A stretch of DNA of 64,000 bases, taken from Siphonodentalium dalli (Eukaryota; Mollusca; Scaphopoda; Gadilida; Siphonodentaliidae). Location of the stretch: the NCBI GenBank assembly GCA_032622095.1, contig CP136063.1, positions 210,844,355 through 210,908,354 on the forward strand, in the 5' to 3' direction. A program made the position numbers and the translations under genes. The notes under the pieces are model-generated. The model ran no database searches. It worked only from the letters and a program-made list of their open reading frames with translations, and had not been told where the DNA came from. This document shows positions 1-10,384 of this stretch, piece by piece (positions within the stretch are counted from its first letter, which is position 1; each line of letters opens with the position of its first letter).

Positions 1-162
1 TTTCACTTTGCTAAAAGCTTCATTTATAATCTTAACCTTCTTGAGTTTATTTTAATTGGTCTTGTCTGCTGTACATGTCTGCTCTAGGAATGCACTCTTA
101 CGAAAACTGTTGTTTATTAGTACTAGTACATGAGTACTAGAGTAGAAAATTGCATTCATTAA

Positions 163-404
163 CCCTTCCAGGACTGGAGCTTCCTGAAATTTTTTGAAAA
201 CCCTGTGCCAATGCATTCTCTTATATATAGGAAGCCTCGCATATATATAAGAGAATACATTGACCTAACAATATTTACCTTGACTTTGTGAGCCAGTGCA
301 TTCGCTTATATATGCGAGGCTCCCTGTGGGAGACTCATATATAAGAGAATGCACTGGCACAGGATCTTTAATGCTGCACCAGCACAGCTCCTGTCATGAA
401 AGGG
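163..404. mobile_element. Family A MITE (TTAA, two palindromic modules), complete
   Basis: TTAA at 159-162 and 405-408 flank a 242-base element starting CCCTTCCAGGACTGGAGC and ending TCATGAAAGGG. Inside are two palindromic modules (about 203-268 and 291-360) with the CTCTTATATATGCGAG arm. TTAA duplication and CCCTT ends suggest piggyBac-type mobilisation; no transposase is encoded. Confidence 0.75.
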
Positions 405-452
405 TTAAAATCATGTATGAGAAGATGCTGTTCACGGATTCTAAGATTCTAA

Positions 453-795
453 GGGTGGGGGGGGGGGGGGGTGAATTTAGTGACACTATCCTGCACTATA
501 TTCACCCTCTGGGAACATCACTCTGCTCAGCTCAGGGAGACATGGGAAGTTGGTGATGTTCACCCATTAGTCACCTCAATTGTGCATTTTATCTTCTGCA
601 AATTAGGGGATATAGAAACTGAACAGGAGGGAAAAAGTAACGAAAAACAATGTTAATTTGGGACTATAGATACTTCCATGAAGATGATGCTTAAGCAAAA
701 TGAGGTCCCCAGAGGGTTAATTTAGTGATACTAGCCCGCTGTGCTAGGTAACATCACTAAATTAACCTTCTGGGGACCTCATTCTGCAAATGATA
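453..795. repeat. Degraded family H (hAT-like MITE) copy
   Basis: GGTGAATTTAGTGACACTAT, a reversed middle segment with ATAGAAACTGAACAGG, and AGGTCCCCAGAGGGTTAA...CTGGGGACCTCATTCTGC are family H pieces. The left end runs into a poly-G tract of about 17 bases at 455-472 and has no recognisable terminus. Confidence 0.6.
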
Positions 796-975
796 GACAC
801 TACTTCAAGATTTGAAATTGAGAATTAGATGTACTTTGTTGATTCCAGTTGCCTTTTCTTATAGTTAATCCTGGGTAATCACATGTCTTCAATGATGGTA
901 TTTTTATGGATAAATGATTTCTCGGGACAAAGTTTAGTGTGTTAGATATAGTCTTCTGTCAATCACATCTGTATA

Positions 976-1503
976 CAAGCCTGCAAATAGTGTCCCCATA
1001 AGCACAGCAGGTTAGCATTACAAAATTCACCTTCTGGGGACCTCATTCTGCTTACTTAGGCCTCATCTTCTGGGAAGTATCTATAGTCTCAAATTAACAT
1101 TGTTTTTAGTTACTTTTTCCTTTCTGGGAAGTTTCTATATCCTCTAATTTGCAGAAGATGAAATGCAAAATTGAGGTGACTAATGGGTGAACAACTGAAC
1201 ATCACCAACTTCAACTGGTGAAATTCAATCTGATCCTATGATGCGGGATTGCGTCACTAAATTCACCCTCTGGGGGACCTCATTCGGCAAAATGACAGAC
1301 ACAATTTCAAGACTTTCTCAATTTCTCATCGTTTTAGCTCATTACCCAAATGAATGATCCTATGTCTCCCACTTATAATTGATGCCCAAGCAGAAAGAGG
1401 TTCCCAGAGGGGTGAATTTGGTGATGCTAGCCCTCCTTGCGGGATAAATTCACCCACCAGCGAGCTCATTCTGCAAATGACAGACACACTATTTGCAGGC
1501 TTG
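976..1503. mobile_element. Family H hAT-like MITE, long form
   Basis: Starts CAAGCCTGCAAATAGTGT and ends ATTTGCAGGCTTG, flanked by TCTGTATA (968-975) and TCAGTATA (1504-1511): an 8-bp duplication with one change. Long copies carry one palindromic block (GAGGTCCCCAGAGGGTGAAT type) at each end around a shared middle. Eight-base duplications and CA...TG ends point to hAT. Confidence 0.8.
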
Positions 1504-1914
1504 TCAGTATAACCTCTATATCATTATGATCTGTTTTCTAGTCCTTATCAATGTCTTCCAGCTATAATTCCTTATCATTAGCAAGAGAAACAGTACACTA
1601 TCAGGCCTCCAATGTCATTTGCCAAATAATTTATTGTTATGGATGCTAACCATTGATTATTGGAGAATGGAGACAAGTAATATATAGTGGTTTCTTAAAT
1701 ACAATCGCCCATCTACGACTCACAGTAGGAACCACACTATGTTACCTCATTGCGGACGATATTGCCCTTAAGGATACAGCCTCTATTGACAGCTGATGAC
1801 GAAATTAGAGTTCTAATCGTTGAGCGGATGGGCTATTAACTTACACAGAAACTGTTTTGACAGAGGGATCAATATCTTCAACATTGGTGTTCAGACCATC
1901 CAAGCTGGTTAAGA

Positions 1915-2040
1915 GATCTCATCTCAACACAAATTAATGAGCAGAAGACAATAGCTTTGATCACGCAATGTTTGCTCATTGATGGCTAGGAAATTTCTTT
2001 CTAAACGTGTGTCATCGAATTTTGCTAACATTCCGAAGAC
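1915..2040. repeat. Dispersed repeat shared with 5319-5420
   Basis: AGACAATAGCTTTGATCACG, then GCAATGTTTGCTC.TTGATGGCTAGGA and GTGTGTCAT, recur in the same order at 5330-5400, just beyond a family B element. It is an unclassified older repeat. No coding signal was recognised. Confidence 0.55.
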
Positions 2041-2094
2041 TTTAAAGAGTTATTTTTTGGCTGACATTCCACAGATCTTAAATAGAGATTTTAA

Positions 2095-2776
2095 CCCTTT
2101 TCATACAAATGGATTCTCCCATTCAGTTATAAAAGTTTACATTGGAATGATCTATTATTCATTTGGCGGGATGTTAAGGTTATAAACTAATAAATAAATG
2201 TGCAGAAGGAGCTCTATTTATTGAGGGAATGCTTAGATAATTAAGTTCAATAAATGAATGTTGAACTTATTATCTGAACATTTTCTATCGGATAACTGTA
2301 TCTATAGATAGATATATTTCAGTGCAGGAACCAGTTCTGGTTATAGACTTACTTGTCCAGTTGCTACCACAGCTGAGTAATTTTCTAACCCTGAGGTGAC
2401 TCCAGTAGCGTTCTTTAACATGCACACTGAGGCGTGTGCGCGGGTCAGCCATTAATATCCGTGCCCAATGGGACAGCGTACTTCACCCACGACAACATAC
2501 CTGGACAAATGTTGTAATGGGGGGGGGGGGGGGGGGGGGAAGAGTCCAAATTTTGCATTAGGATCTTTATTTAGTGATCTCAAATGAGACTTTTAAGTCT
2601 GACAAACTTGGTATCTGATTGAGTTCTGATTTTTGTCAGAATACCCTGACTGGGTTGCGATCCCTGGTCTGCTATCATGAGAGACCTGTATGCAACTTTT
2701 TGGCTTCGGACTTCTCTATAGTCTACCCTATACATGTAGTCTACTACTAATCTATGAAGATTTAGTATAGAAAGGG
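2095..2776. mobile_element. Family I TTAA MITE, split by foreign sequence
   Basis: The left part 2095-2292 has the CCCTTTT..ATACAAATGGATTC end and the foldback GTTCAATAAATGAATGTTGAAC with TTATTATCTGAACATTTTC. The right end, TTTAGTATAGAAAGGGTTAA, is at 2740-2780. About 450 bases between them, including a 22-base poly-G run at 2518-2539, are not part of other copies. TTAA is at 2091-2094 and 2777-2780. Confidence 0.55.
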
Positions 2777-2816
2777 TTAATGAGTTGAGTACCAGTACTT
2801 CTACATGCACACGATA

Positions 2817-3002
2817 CAGTAATGCCCTAAATAATCGACTCCTTAACAATAGCAGAATTATGGGTAACTTATCAGGATTTAGTCGGAAATAAGGCTTGTT
2901 GCCATTCATCGGAAAGCTCTCACTGAGCCATATTTCCACCTAAATCCTGAAAAGTTACCCATAATTCTGCTGTGGTTAAGGAGTCAATTTAGGGCATTAC
3001 TG
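2817..3002. mobile_element. Family F foldback MITE (TA-flanked)
   Basis: TA at 2815-2816 and 3003-3004 bracket CAGTAATGCCCTAAATAATC...GGGCATTACTG. The two arms (GACTCCTTAAC.ACAGCAGAATTATGGGTAA and its complement) make a long hairpin. TA duplication and CAGTA ends suggest Tc1/mariner-type mobilisation. This copy lacks part of the right arm. Confidence 0.75.
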
Positions 3003-3100
3003 TAAGTATTGGTCAGGTGGCTTTGATTGAAGTCATCATTTCATTTTGCAGTTTATCTGTCGTGGCTAGTGGAAAATTGTTTAGTGCAGAACTTCGGAGC

Positions 3101-3376
3101 AGTAGTAGTAATAATAATGGTGCTTATATAGCTTTAACTTCAGTACCAGCGGACTCAAAGCACTTCACATTATTACCCCAGCTATAGAGTAATGCCGAGT
3201 CTTGTGCCTGCCTCCTTTTTACAGGTGCTTCACTAGAGCGGCTTACACTTAACCAACAGCCAGGTCCCTAATTCTCGTCTAGGTACGACGTCTAGGTACA
3301 ACGAAGCGAAGCGAGCACACTACAAGTGACCTTGCCCATTACAAGTCGGACACTCTAAGCACTGGGCTACTGTAAC
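3101..3376 (-). mobile_element. tRNA-derived SINE with L2-like tail
   Basis: Read on the minus strand, the head GTAGCCCAGTGCTTAGAGTG then TCCGACTTGTAATGGGCAAGG resembles a tRNA with anticodon loop CTTGTAA (Thr-like). The tail, with AAGTGCTTTGAGTCCGC and AGCTATATAAGCACC followed by (ATT/ACT)n, resembles tails shared with L2-type LINEs. It is probably mobilised in trans by an L2-like LINE; none is seen here. Confidence 0.65.
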
Positions 3377-3578
3377 TTAGCCAAATACTTAGTACTTGTA
3401 CCAGTTACCAAGTAACAACATTCTAGAGCATTCAAAGTTCTAGGATATATTGTAGCTCACTGCTCTAAGATACATGCAACTCTCACTGCTGTAGTAAACT
3501 GATAAACAGTGTAATACCCTAGATCACTTAATTCTAGAAGAGACCGCTCTCTACTAGGACTGCAATGATGCAAACTTA

Positions 3579-3670
3579 ACCCTTTCATGATGGTAGCTGC
3601 ACTGGCGCATCATTAACTACCCTGTGCCAATGCATTCTCTTATATATGCGAGTCAACTATACCCTGTAGG
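3579..3670. repeat. Truncated family A MITE
   Basis: TTAACCCTTTCATGATGG, the GCTGCACTGGCGCATCATTAA segment and half a palindromic module (CCAATGCATTCTCTTATATA) are present. The sequence leaves the family pattern after GCGAGTC. Confidence 0.7.
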
Positions 3671-4089
3671 TAAAAATTAATGTATTCATTCACTTTTGGA
3701 CTATAAAATCTATTCAATGTTCGGAATAGAGAGTTTCCGGTTTATAGAGGTAATTTTTAATGAGAATGCACTTGGGATGAATTCGGGACCGGAAAATTTG
3801 TTCGGTATGGAGAGTGATTCGGTTTATAGAGGGTCCTGTTTGGAGAGATTTTACTGTACTTTAAATAGGGATTTTGCTCGATGTGCTTCTTGCTGTATAT
3901 AGTTTTAGACAATAACTATTGGTCATGGTGGCTGTAACAATCTATTGTAAATCTATTCTATAACCAGGGTTCCTGTATGGTCTTTGAACAGTTTTGAATC
4001 TGAATAAATGATTTTTCAAGGCATAGAAAAGGACGTTATTTTTTATAGGGGTCTTGACATTTATTACATGCTTGTTTCTAGAAGTACAG

Positions 4090-4353
4090 TGTTATTACTG
4101 TTCCAGATTTACAAATCCATATGGAACATATGTTCCATATGTACGTTCCATATGTACGTTCCATATGTACATTCCATTTGAACATTGATGTCAAATGACG
4201 TACATGACATTCATCTCAAACATGAAACCGGAACTATATAAAACAGAAGCATCATCAGACATGACAAAGCAGTTAAGCGCTGTATGTTCCTAAATAAACC
4301 TTGTAAACTTGTATTTTTTAATGCGCAGATTTTATGATGGGTGATGAGTAACA
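4090..4353 (+). mobile_element. Possible solo LTR
   Basis: The segment starts TGTTATTAC and ends GAGTAACA (short inverted ends). It has 13-14-base tandem repeats GTTCCATATGTAC at 4118-4180, a TATA-like ACTATATAAAACA at 4233-4245 and AATAAA near 4294. That order resembles U3-R-U5 of an LTR. No flanking target duplication was found and no internal retroelement region is present, so this is tentative. Confidence 0.3.
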
Positions 4354-4370
4354 AACACAGAACAACACTT

Positions 4371-4491
4371 GTGTTAATGGTTTGTTAATATGGCACTTGT
4401 GCCATCGCATCGCAGAAGGATAGAACTCGATGCTGCAGCTCTCATTCTATCTTTCGGCTCTCAAACGCCCTATCAACAAACCCATTAACAC
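4371..4491. repeat. Foldback repeat about 120 bases
   Basis: GTGTTAATGGTTTGTT at the left is matched by AACAAACCCATTAACAC at the right, with inner pairing around GATAGAA...TTCTATC. It is a small non-coding hairpin element seen once here. Confidence 0.5.
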
Positions 4492-4618
4492 ACTCATGTC
4501 ATTCTATGTACATGTATGTATTGATTTTTGGTGGTTATAGGCACCACTTACTGAACAAATAATTGAATATCGTTAAAAAAATTACTGAGACAATTACCTA
4601 GAAATGTCCATGAATTAA

Positions 4619-4987
4619 CCCTTTACACAACAGAAGGGCCCTGTGCCAATGCATTCTCTTATGTATGCGAGTCGACCATAGGTCGCCTTGCATATATAAG
4701 AGAATGCATTGGCTTAACACATTAAAAATTATAAAATTGTTAAAGAATGTAAGAAAATATGGTAAAAAGTGTTAAAAAAAGATTTTTTTTAGGCCAATGC
4801 ATTCTCTTATATATGCGAGGCAACCTATGGTCGACTCGCATATATAAGAGAATGCATTGGCACAGGGCATAACTGTAACTATCACAATGTGTTCCAATGA
4901 TATCCATATTTGTATGGTTCTATTGAGACAGACCGAAGATATTTTAGGCTGTTGAAGCTTTATTTGGCCGGTTTGTTGGGTAAAGGG
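4619..4987. mobile_element. Family B MITE, intact
   Basis: TTAA (4615-4618 and 4988-4991) flanks CCCTTTACACAACAG...GTTTGTTGGGTAAAGGG. Two palindromic modules (4641-4712, 4793-4865) in mutual inverse orientation surround an A/T-rich spacer. The right part reads TCACAATGTG...GAAGCTTTATTTGGCCGG. No coding capacity. Confidence 0.8.
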
Positions 4988-5053
4988 TTAAAGAAATGAA
5001 GGCTTTAAAAATCTCTAAAAAATCATCTCACACAATTTAATGAGGGGAAGACA

Positions 5054-5317
5054 ATAGTTACAGTTATGCCCTGTGCCAATGCATTCTCTTATATATGCGA
5101 GTCGACCATAGGTCGCCTCGCATATATAAGATAATGCATTGGCCTAAAAAAAATCTTTTTTTAACACTTTTTACCATTTTTTCTTACATTCTTTAACAAT
5201 TTTATAATTTTTAATGTGTTAAGCCAATGCATTCTCTTATATATGCTAGGCGACCTATGGTCGACTCGCATATATAAGAGAATGCATTGGCACAGGGCCC
5301 TTCTGTTGGGTAAAGGG
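5054..5317. mobile_element. Family B MITE, inverted, one end lost
   Basis: It is the reverse complement of the copy at 4619 but begins abruptly at TTACAGTTATGCCC, lacking about 110 terminal bases. TTAATGAGGGGAAGACAATAG flanks both sides (about 5037-5057 and 5318-5338). With 4619-4987 it makes a long inverted pair. Confidence 0.75.
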
Positions 5318-5419
5318 TTAATGAGGGGAAGACAATAGCTTTGATCACGCAATGTTTGCTCGTTGATGGCTAGGACAACAACTTTCAAAATGTGTGTCAT
5401 TGCTTTTAGCCAACATACT

Positions 5420-5910
5420 GATGATATTAATCCTTTCTATTCTGAATACACATTGACAAGGAGTTCCCTTAGGAAATGTTCAGAATATAGGTTGTTTATT
5501 GGAACGTTTTATCTGAGTATTTCCAATGAATGAATAGGAATCCTCCTTTCCATATGACTATCATTGATGTTTATTAAGACATGTATATGCACCACTTACC
5601 AAACAAATAATTTACAATCTTTACAAAAATTACTGAGACAATTCCTGAGAATTGGCCTTGAATTCCACAATAGAGGGCAATGTTGAAAGTTGAAAACCTT
5701 AAAATTGTTGCAATACGGTCTTGAATTTGATTACATGTATGTCACCTGTGGGAAATTACTGGGAAATATGTACTTATACCACTGAAAGCTATCACTTAAT
5801 GCACACTGCTGTAACACAATTTTCATTGAAAAAAAAAGTGCCATAGAAATCTTGTTGCGTATAAGAGGTGTACCTGTAGTTGTATGCTGAATATTCCATT
5901 ATATCAAACT
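5420..5910. other. Unassigned non-coding stretch
   Basis: Nothing recognised except a fragment around 5440-5500 (GTTCCCTTAGGAAATGTTCAG) that resembles the inner hairpin of family I. No exon-like conserved peptide. Confidence 0.4.
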
Positions 5911-5913
5911 ATA

Positions 5914-6024
5914 TCGGGGAGAGCTTTCCGATGAATGGCAACAAGCCATATTTCCGACTAAATCCTGAAAAGTTACCCATAATTCTGCTGTGGTTAAGGA
6001 GTCGATTACTTAGAGCATTACTGT
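5914..6024. repeat. Half family F element (right arm only)
   Basis: GAGAGCTTTCCGATGAATGG through AGCATTACTGTA is the right arm of family F; the left arm is absent, so this copy cannot fold. Confidence 0.7.
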
Positions 6025-6029
6025 ATCAA

Positions 6030-7070
6030 TAACAACAAATCGATGAAGGAGCCAAACAGCATCGGTTATTGCTGGCAAATTGTCGGTCTGGGTTCAGTAG
6101 TACTTTCTCAAACACATCAATATTGTGTTCATTTATAGAGATTCCAGACTGATCGCAAGAAGTCAAGACTCAGCTGAGAGTGTATTGGGATTGTGTGGCA
6201 CTTGTTAATATTAGAAATCCAAAAGATTGTCATTTGAGACAGATGTATCAACACAGAATCGATTGTCAGTACATACATTGTATGTAATGATATGTTGACA
6301 TACAGATACACGTTGTGTATTTTGAGTTCGCAAGTACTTCAGCCCAACTGTTATATCAAATCAGAAAAAAACTTCTCAGATATTTACATGAAATTTGGCA
6401 GAGAGAGCCATTTCAAAGAAATAAAACAAACAAAGTTAGTATAATTATTAAACTTCTGTGAGGCAAGGTGATTGAAAAGAACTGCATATCAGTTTAAAAA
6501 CACAATTTCTGTACAAACAATTTGTTTTGGTTGTGTTGGTAGGGTGCACATACCACATAAAACAATCAAAGCTCAGTTCACCTGACAGAGGGAGCTTTTT
6601 CTACTTAGAAAACTAGAAATGCAGGTCCTAGCTGCTTGATGTGTTATGATGAAGTGCACATGTGGATTAACAGTTACGTCATTATAGTACTACAGTCTTG
6701 GAACAAATAATTTGGCAAGCTTTTCTGTTTGTCTGGCAAATAATATGGGACAAACAGGATAATCCACCCCTTGATATATGTCTCAAAACTTATAAATACC
6801 ATACGGTAGGTTTGTTACATGGGTGCTGGAGCTGCCTTCTACCAGGGTTTGGGGGCAGGGAATAACAATAAATGCTTTTCATTGTTTCATGTGAGGTGGA
6901 TCCAGTTTCCGCGAAATCTTTTTGAGGCGATAATTTCTTTAGATAGTTTCCATAGCATATATTAAAATTATGTTTATGAGTACTACATTATGAGCATTGT
7001 CTATATTTATAAGCCTTATTTGATCCTGGGAATATGACAAAAGGGATCAACTTGAAGATTACATGTTAAC
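6030..7070. other. Unassigned non-coding stretch
   Basis: AT-rich sequence with stops in all frames. I recognise no repeat family or exon here. Confidence 0.4.
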
Positions 7071-7151
7071 CCTGTCAGCCTGCCCGATTTGGAGGATATC
7101 GCAAGTTTCAGACGATTCTGGACTGTGACTGCCAGACAGGAGCTCGCTTAT

Positions 7152-7603
7152 CAAGCCTGCAAATATTGTGCCTGTCATTTGCAGAATGAGGTCCCCAGAT
7201 GGTGAATTTAGTGATGCTATCTTGCACAGTGGGCTAGCACCACCAACTTCACCCTCTGGGGACCTCATTCTGCTTTGGCCTCATCTTCTGGGAAGTATCT
7301 ATGGTATCAACTTAACATTGTTTTAGTTACTTTTTTCCTTAAGTTCAGTTTCTATATCCCCTAATTTGCAGAAGATAAATGCATAATTGAGGTGACTAAT
7401 GGGTGAGCAACAACTTCAATAGGGGAACTTCAATCTGATTGTAGGTCTCATATAGCAGATGAGGCCTAAGCAGAATGAGGTCCCAGAGGATGAATATGGT
7501 GATGTTAGCCCGACATGCGGGATAGCTGTGCGGGATAGCGTCACTAAATTAACCCTCTATGGACCTCATTATGCAAATGACAGACACACTATTTTCAGGC
7601 TTG
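7152..7603. mobile_element. Family H hAT-like MITE, long form
   Basis: CAAGCCTGCAAATATTGTG...TTTTCAGGCTTG lies between TCGCTTAT (7144-7151) and TCGCTTAG (7604-7611), an 8-bp duplication with one change. It has a palindromic block at each end and the shared middle with ATAGAGGTGACTAATGG-type sequence. Confidence 0.85.
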
Positions 7604-7722
7604 TCGCTTAGCCAAGAACAAGTTTCTAACTCTAAAAACAAAAGAGCCAAACTCAAAGAGCTAGATACCGTACAATGCTGTGACCAAAAACACACTTTTC
7701 ACTTGCGCTTAATGCAATTTTT

Positions 7723-9153
7723 AGCTCAACTTTGTAAGTTTGAGCTATTGCCATGGTTTGGCGTCCGTCGTCCGTGTGTGCGTGTATGCATGTGTCCGTG
7801 TGTGTGTGTCCGTCAACAATTTCCTTTGGCGCGGGCTACAGGTCATACCTTTGATCTGATCTTTATGAGATTTGTCATGAATGTTGACATTGACATGTAG
7901 ATGGGAACGAGTCATTTGGTGTCATTCGGCCAAAAAACATGGCCGCTGGCAGCCATCTTGGATTTCAAAATTCAATCCATTGGCGCGGGCTACAGGTCGT
8001 ACTGTTTGTCTGATCATCATGAAATTTGTCATGGATGTTAATATTGACATGTAGATGGGAACGAGTGATTTTGGGGTCGTTCGGCCAAAAAACATGGCCG
8101 CCAGCAGCCATCTTGGATTTTACTCTTTGCATGACTAAATCCTTTGGCGCGGGCTACAGGTTGTAGCTTTGGTCGGAACTTCATGAAATTTGTCATGAAT
8201 GTTAACAATGACATGTAGATGGGAACGAGTCATTTTGGTGTCGTTCGGCCGAAAAACATGGCCGCCAGCAGCCATCTTGGATTTTACTCTTTGCATGACT
8301 AAATCCTTTGGCGCGGGCTACAGGTCGTACCTTTGGTCCGATGTTTATGAAGTTTGTCATGAATGTTGCCATTGACATGTAAATGGGAACGAGTCATTTT
8401 GGGGTCATTCGGCAAAAGCAGCCATCTTTGATTTCAAAATTCAATCCATTGGCGCGGGCTACAGGTCGTACTGTTTGTCTGATCATCATGAAATTTATCA
8501 TGGATGTTAATATTGACATGTAGATGGGAACGAGTGATTTTGGGGTCGTTCGGCCAAAAAACATGGCCGCCAGCAGCTATCTTGGATTTTACTCTTTGCA
8601 TGACTAAATCCTTTGGCGCGGGCTACAGGTCGTAGCTTTGGTTGGAACTTCATGAAATTTGTCATGGATGTTAACAATGACATGTAGATGGGAACGAGTC
8701 ATTTTGGGGTCGTTCGGCCAAAAAACATGGCCGCTGGCAGCCATCTTGGATTTAAAAATTCAATCCATTGGCGCAGGCTACAGGTCGTACTTTTCGTCTG
8801 ATCATCATAAAATATGTCATAGATGTTAATATTGACATGTAGATGGGAACGAGTGATTTTGGTGTTGTTCGGCCAAAAAACATGGCCGCCAGCAGCCATC
8901 GTGGATTTTACTCTTTGCATGACTAAATCCTTTGGCACGGGCTACAGGTCATATAGCTTTGGTCAGATCTTCATGAAATTTGTCATGGATGTTAACAATG
9001 GCCAAAAAACATGGCCACCATCAGCCATCTTGGATTTTACTCTTTGCATGACTAAATCCTTTGGCACATGTTAGACATTTCAATTAGCACCTTTCCTATT
9101 CCTCCATTTACTGTCAACCATTAAATTATTCCCCTACCTAAGTTGAGCTACAG
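7723..9153. repeat. Palindrome-headed tandem array, about 8 units of 143-165 bases
   Basis: It begins with the palindrome AGCTCAACTTTGTAAGTTTGAGCT-like block and GGCGTCCGTCGTCCG, then repeats a unit containing GGCGCGGGCTACAGGTC, TTCATGAAATTTGTCATG, ACATGTAGATGGGAACGAGT and CATGGCCGCCAGCAGCCATC. Unit marks fall near 7829, 7981, 8146, 8309, 8452, 8615, 8769 and 8933. It ends near AAGTTGAGCTACAG. The head-palindrome plus minisatellite core resembles non-autonomous Helitron-like elements of molluscs; no protein is encoded. Confidence 0.7.
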
Positions 9154-9274
9154 TGTCATTGACACTTTCATTTAAAAATGACTGTCAATCCATGATGGGC
9201 CTCAATTCGTTGTACTGTAAATGTGAAAGTGACTCAAACTGATGCTACCATCGTCTACACAGACGGATGGATGT

Positions 9275-9450
9275 CAACGAGGGATGTTCAGGAAATAAAT
9301 TAAAATAACAAAGATTACAGAAAGATTTCTATTCATTGGTTGCCAGGGAAATGTTCAGATAATAAGTTTGACATGTATGCTTGGTCATATGTTAATCTTA
9401 TTATTTTCTGAACATTTGCTTAGCTAGTCATCAGTGAGTATTATGTATAT
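9275..9450. repeat. Family I MITE fragment
   Basis: GGGAAATGTTCAGATAATAAG and the matching TTATTATTTTCTGAACATTTG form the family I hairpin; the outer ends are eroded (TAAAGGGTCAA at the right). Confidence 0.5.
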
Positions 9451-10150
9451 AAAGGGTCAATACTATACAGCCACAGATGGGTTTTGTTCACCTTGAACTT
9501 AATAGAGGATAAGTTTTTGTAGTCTAGACCCGGCTAGAGGATGAACAACTGAGGTTACCTCCCACTGAATAAAATAAATGATTATCTCTGTAATCTCATC
9601 TGAATGTTCAATGATGCATAATACTGATTACGACTGATTTCAAACATTGGATTCTCTTTTGAATTATTTGTGTGGGTACGGCTGCACTACTGAGTTGCAA
9701 TGCTTTGTAATTTTACTTTGAGAACGAGCCAATACCAGTGATGGGTATAATGGCATATTAAAAAGCTTATCAAAGCTATTTTATAATGTGAAAGAGATGG
9801 ATTTTGCTTTTGTGGTTATTTTCATTCTCTTGTTTTTTTCATGGGGTGGAATGTTCATTGTCTAACAGAATATTCCATTCATCTACACGGATGTGGCATT
9901 ACTAAATTAGCCAAGATACTGTATATTCACATGCATATTATTTAGTTATTTTTTAAATTATTCACTATCTGCTTTTGTTGTCAGAGTACATGCAGCCCAG
10001 TTCACTTCTACAAAAACGTTTTGTGTGTGTTTTAAGACTGATATGAATCATGGCGGAAGGGGGGGGGGGGGGGTGTAAATACCATCCATAATAGGCCACA
10101 CTTTAAACCTTTAAACTGATTTTCAAAAATTAATAATAGCTAGGCCTCAA
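9451..10150. other. Unassigned non-coding stretch with poly-G
   Basis: No gene or family recognised. A run of about 17 G lies at 10057-10073. Confidence 0.4.
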
Positions 10151-10158
10151 ATGTTGTA

Positions 10159-10377
10159 CAGTAATGCCCTAAATAATCGACTCCTTAACCACCGCAGAAT
10201 TATGGGTAATTTTTCAGGATTTAGTTGGAAATATGGCTTGTTGCCATTCATCGGAAAGCTCTGTGAGACTTTAAGACTTTAACCCTTTCTATATACTAGC
10301 CATATTTCCGACTAAATCCTGAAAAATTACCCATATTTCTGCTGTGGTTAAGGAGTTGATTATTTAGGGCATTACTG
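10159..10377. mobile_element. Family F foldback MITE with altered loop
   Basis: TA-flanked CAGTAATGCCC...GGGCATTACTG with both arms. In the centre, the usual GAGAGCTTTCCGATGAATGG of the right arm is replaced by sequence containing TTAACCCTTTCTATATACTA, the left end of family I. Confidence 0.8.
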
Positions 10378-10384
10378 TACCATC

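Noticed and set aside
8699-9074. Frames on both strands in the 7.7-9.1 kb region
   Set aside because: They follow the tandem units and are short; no start, domain or splice evidence.
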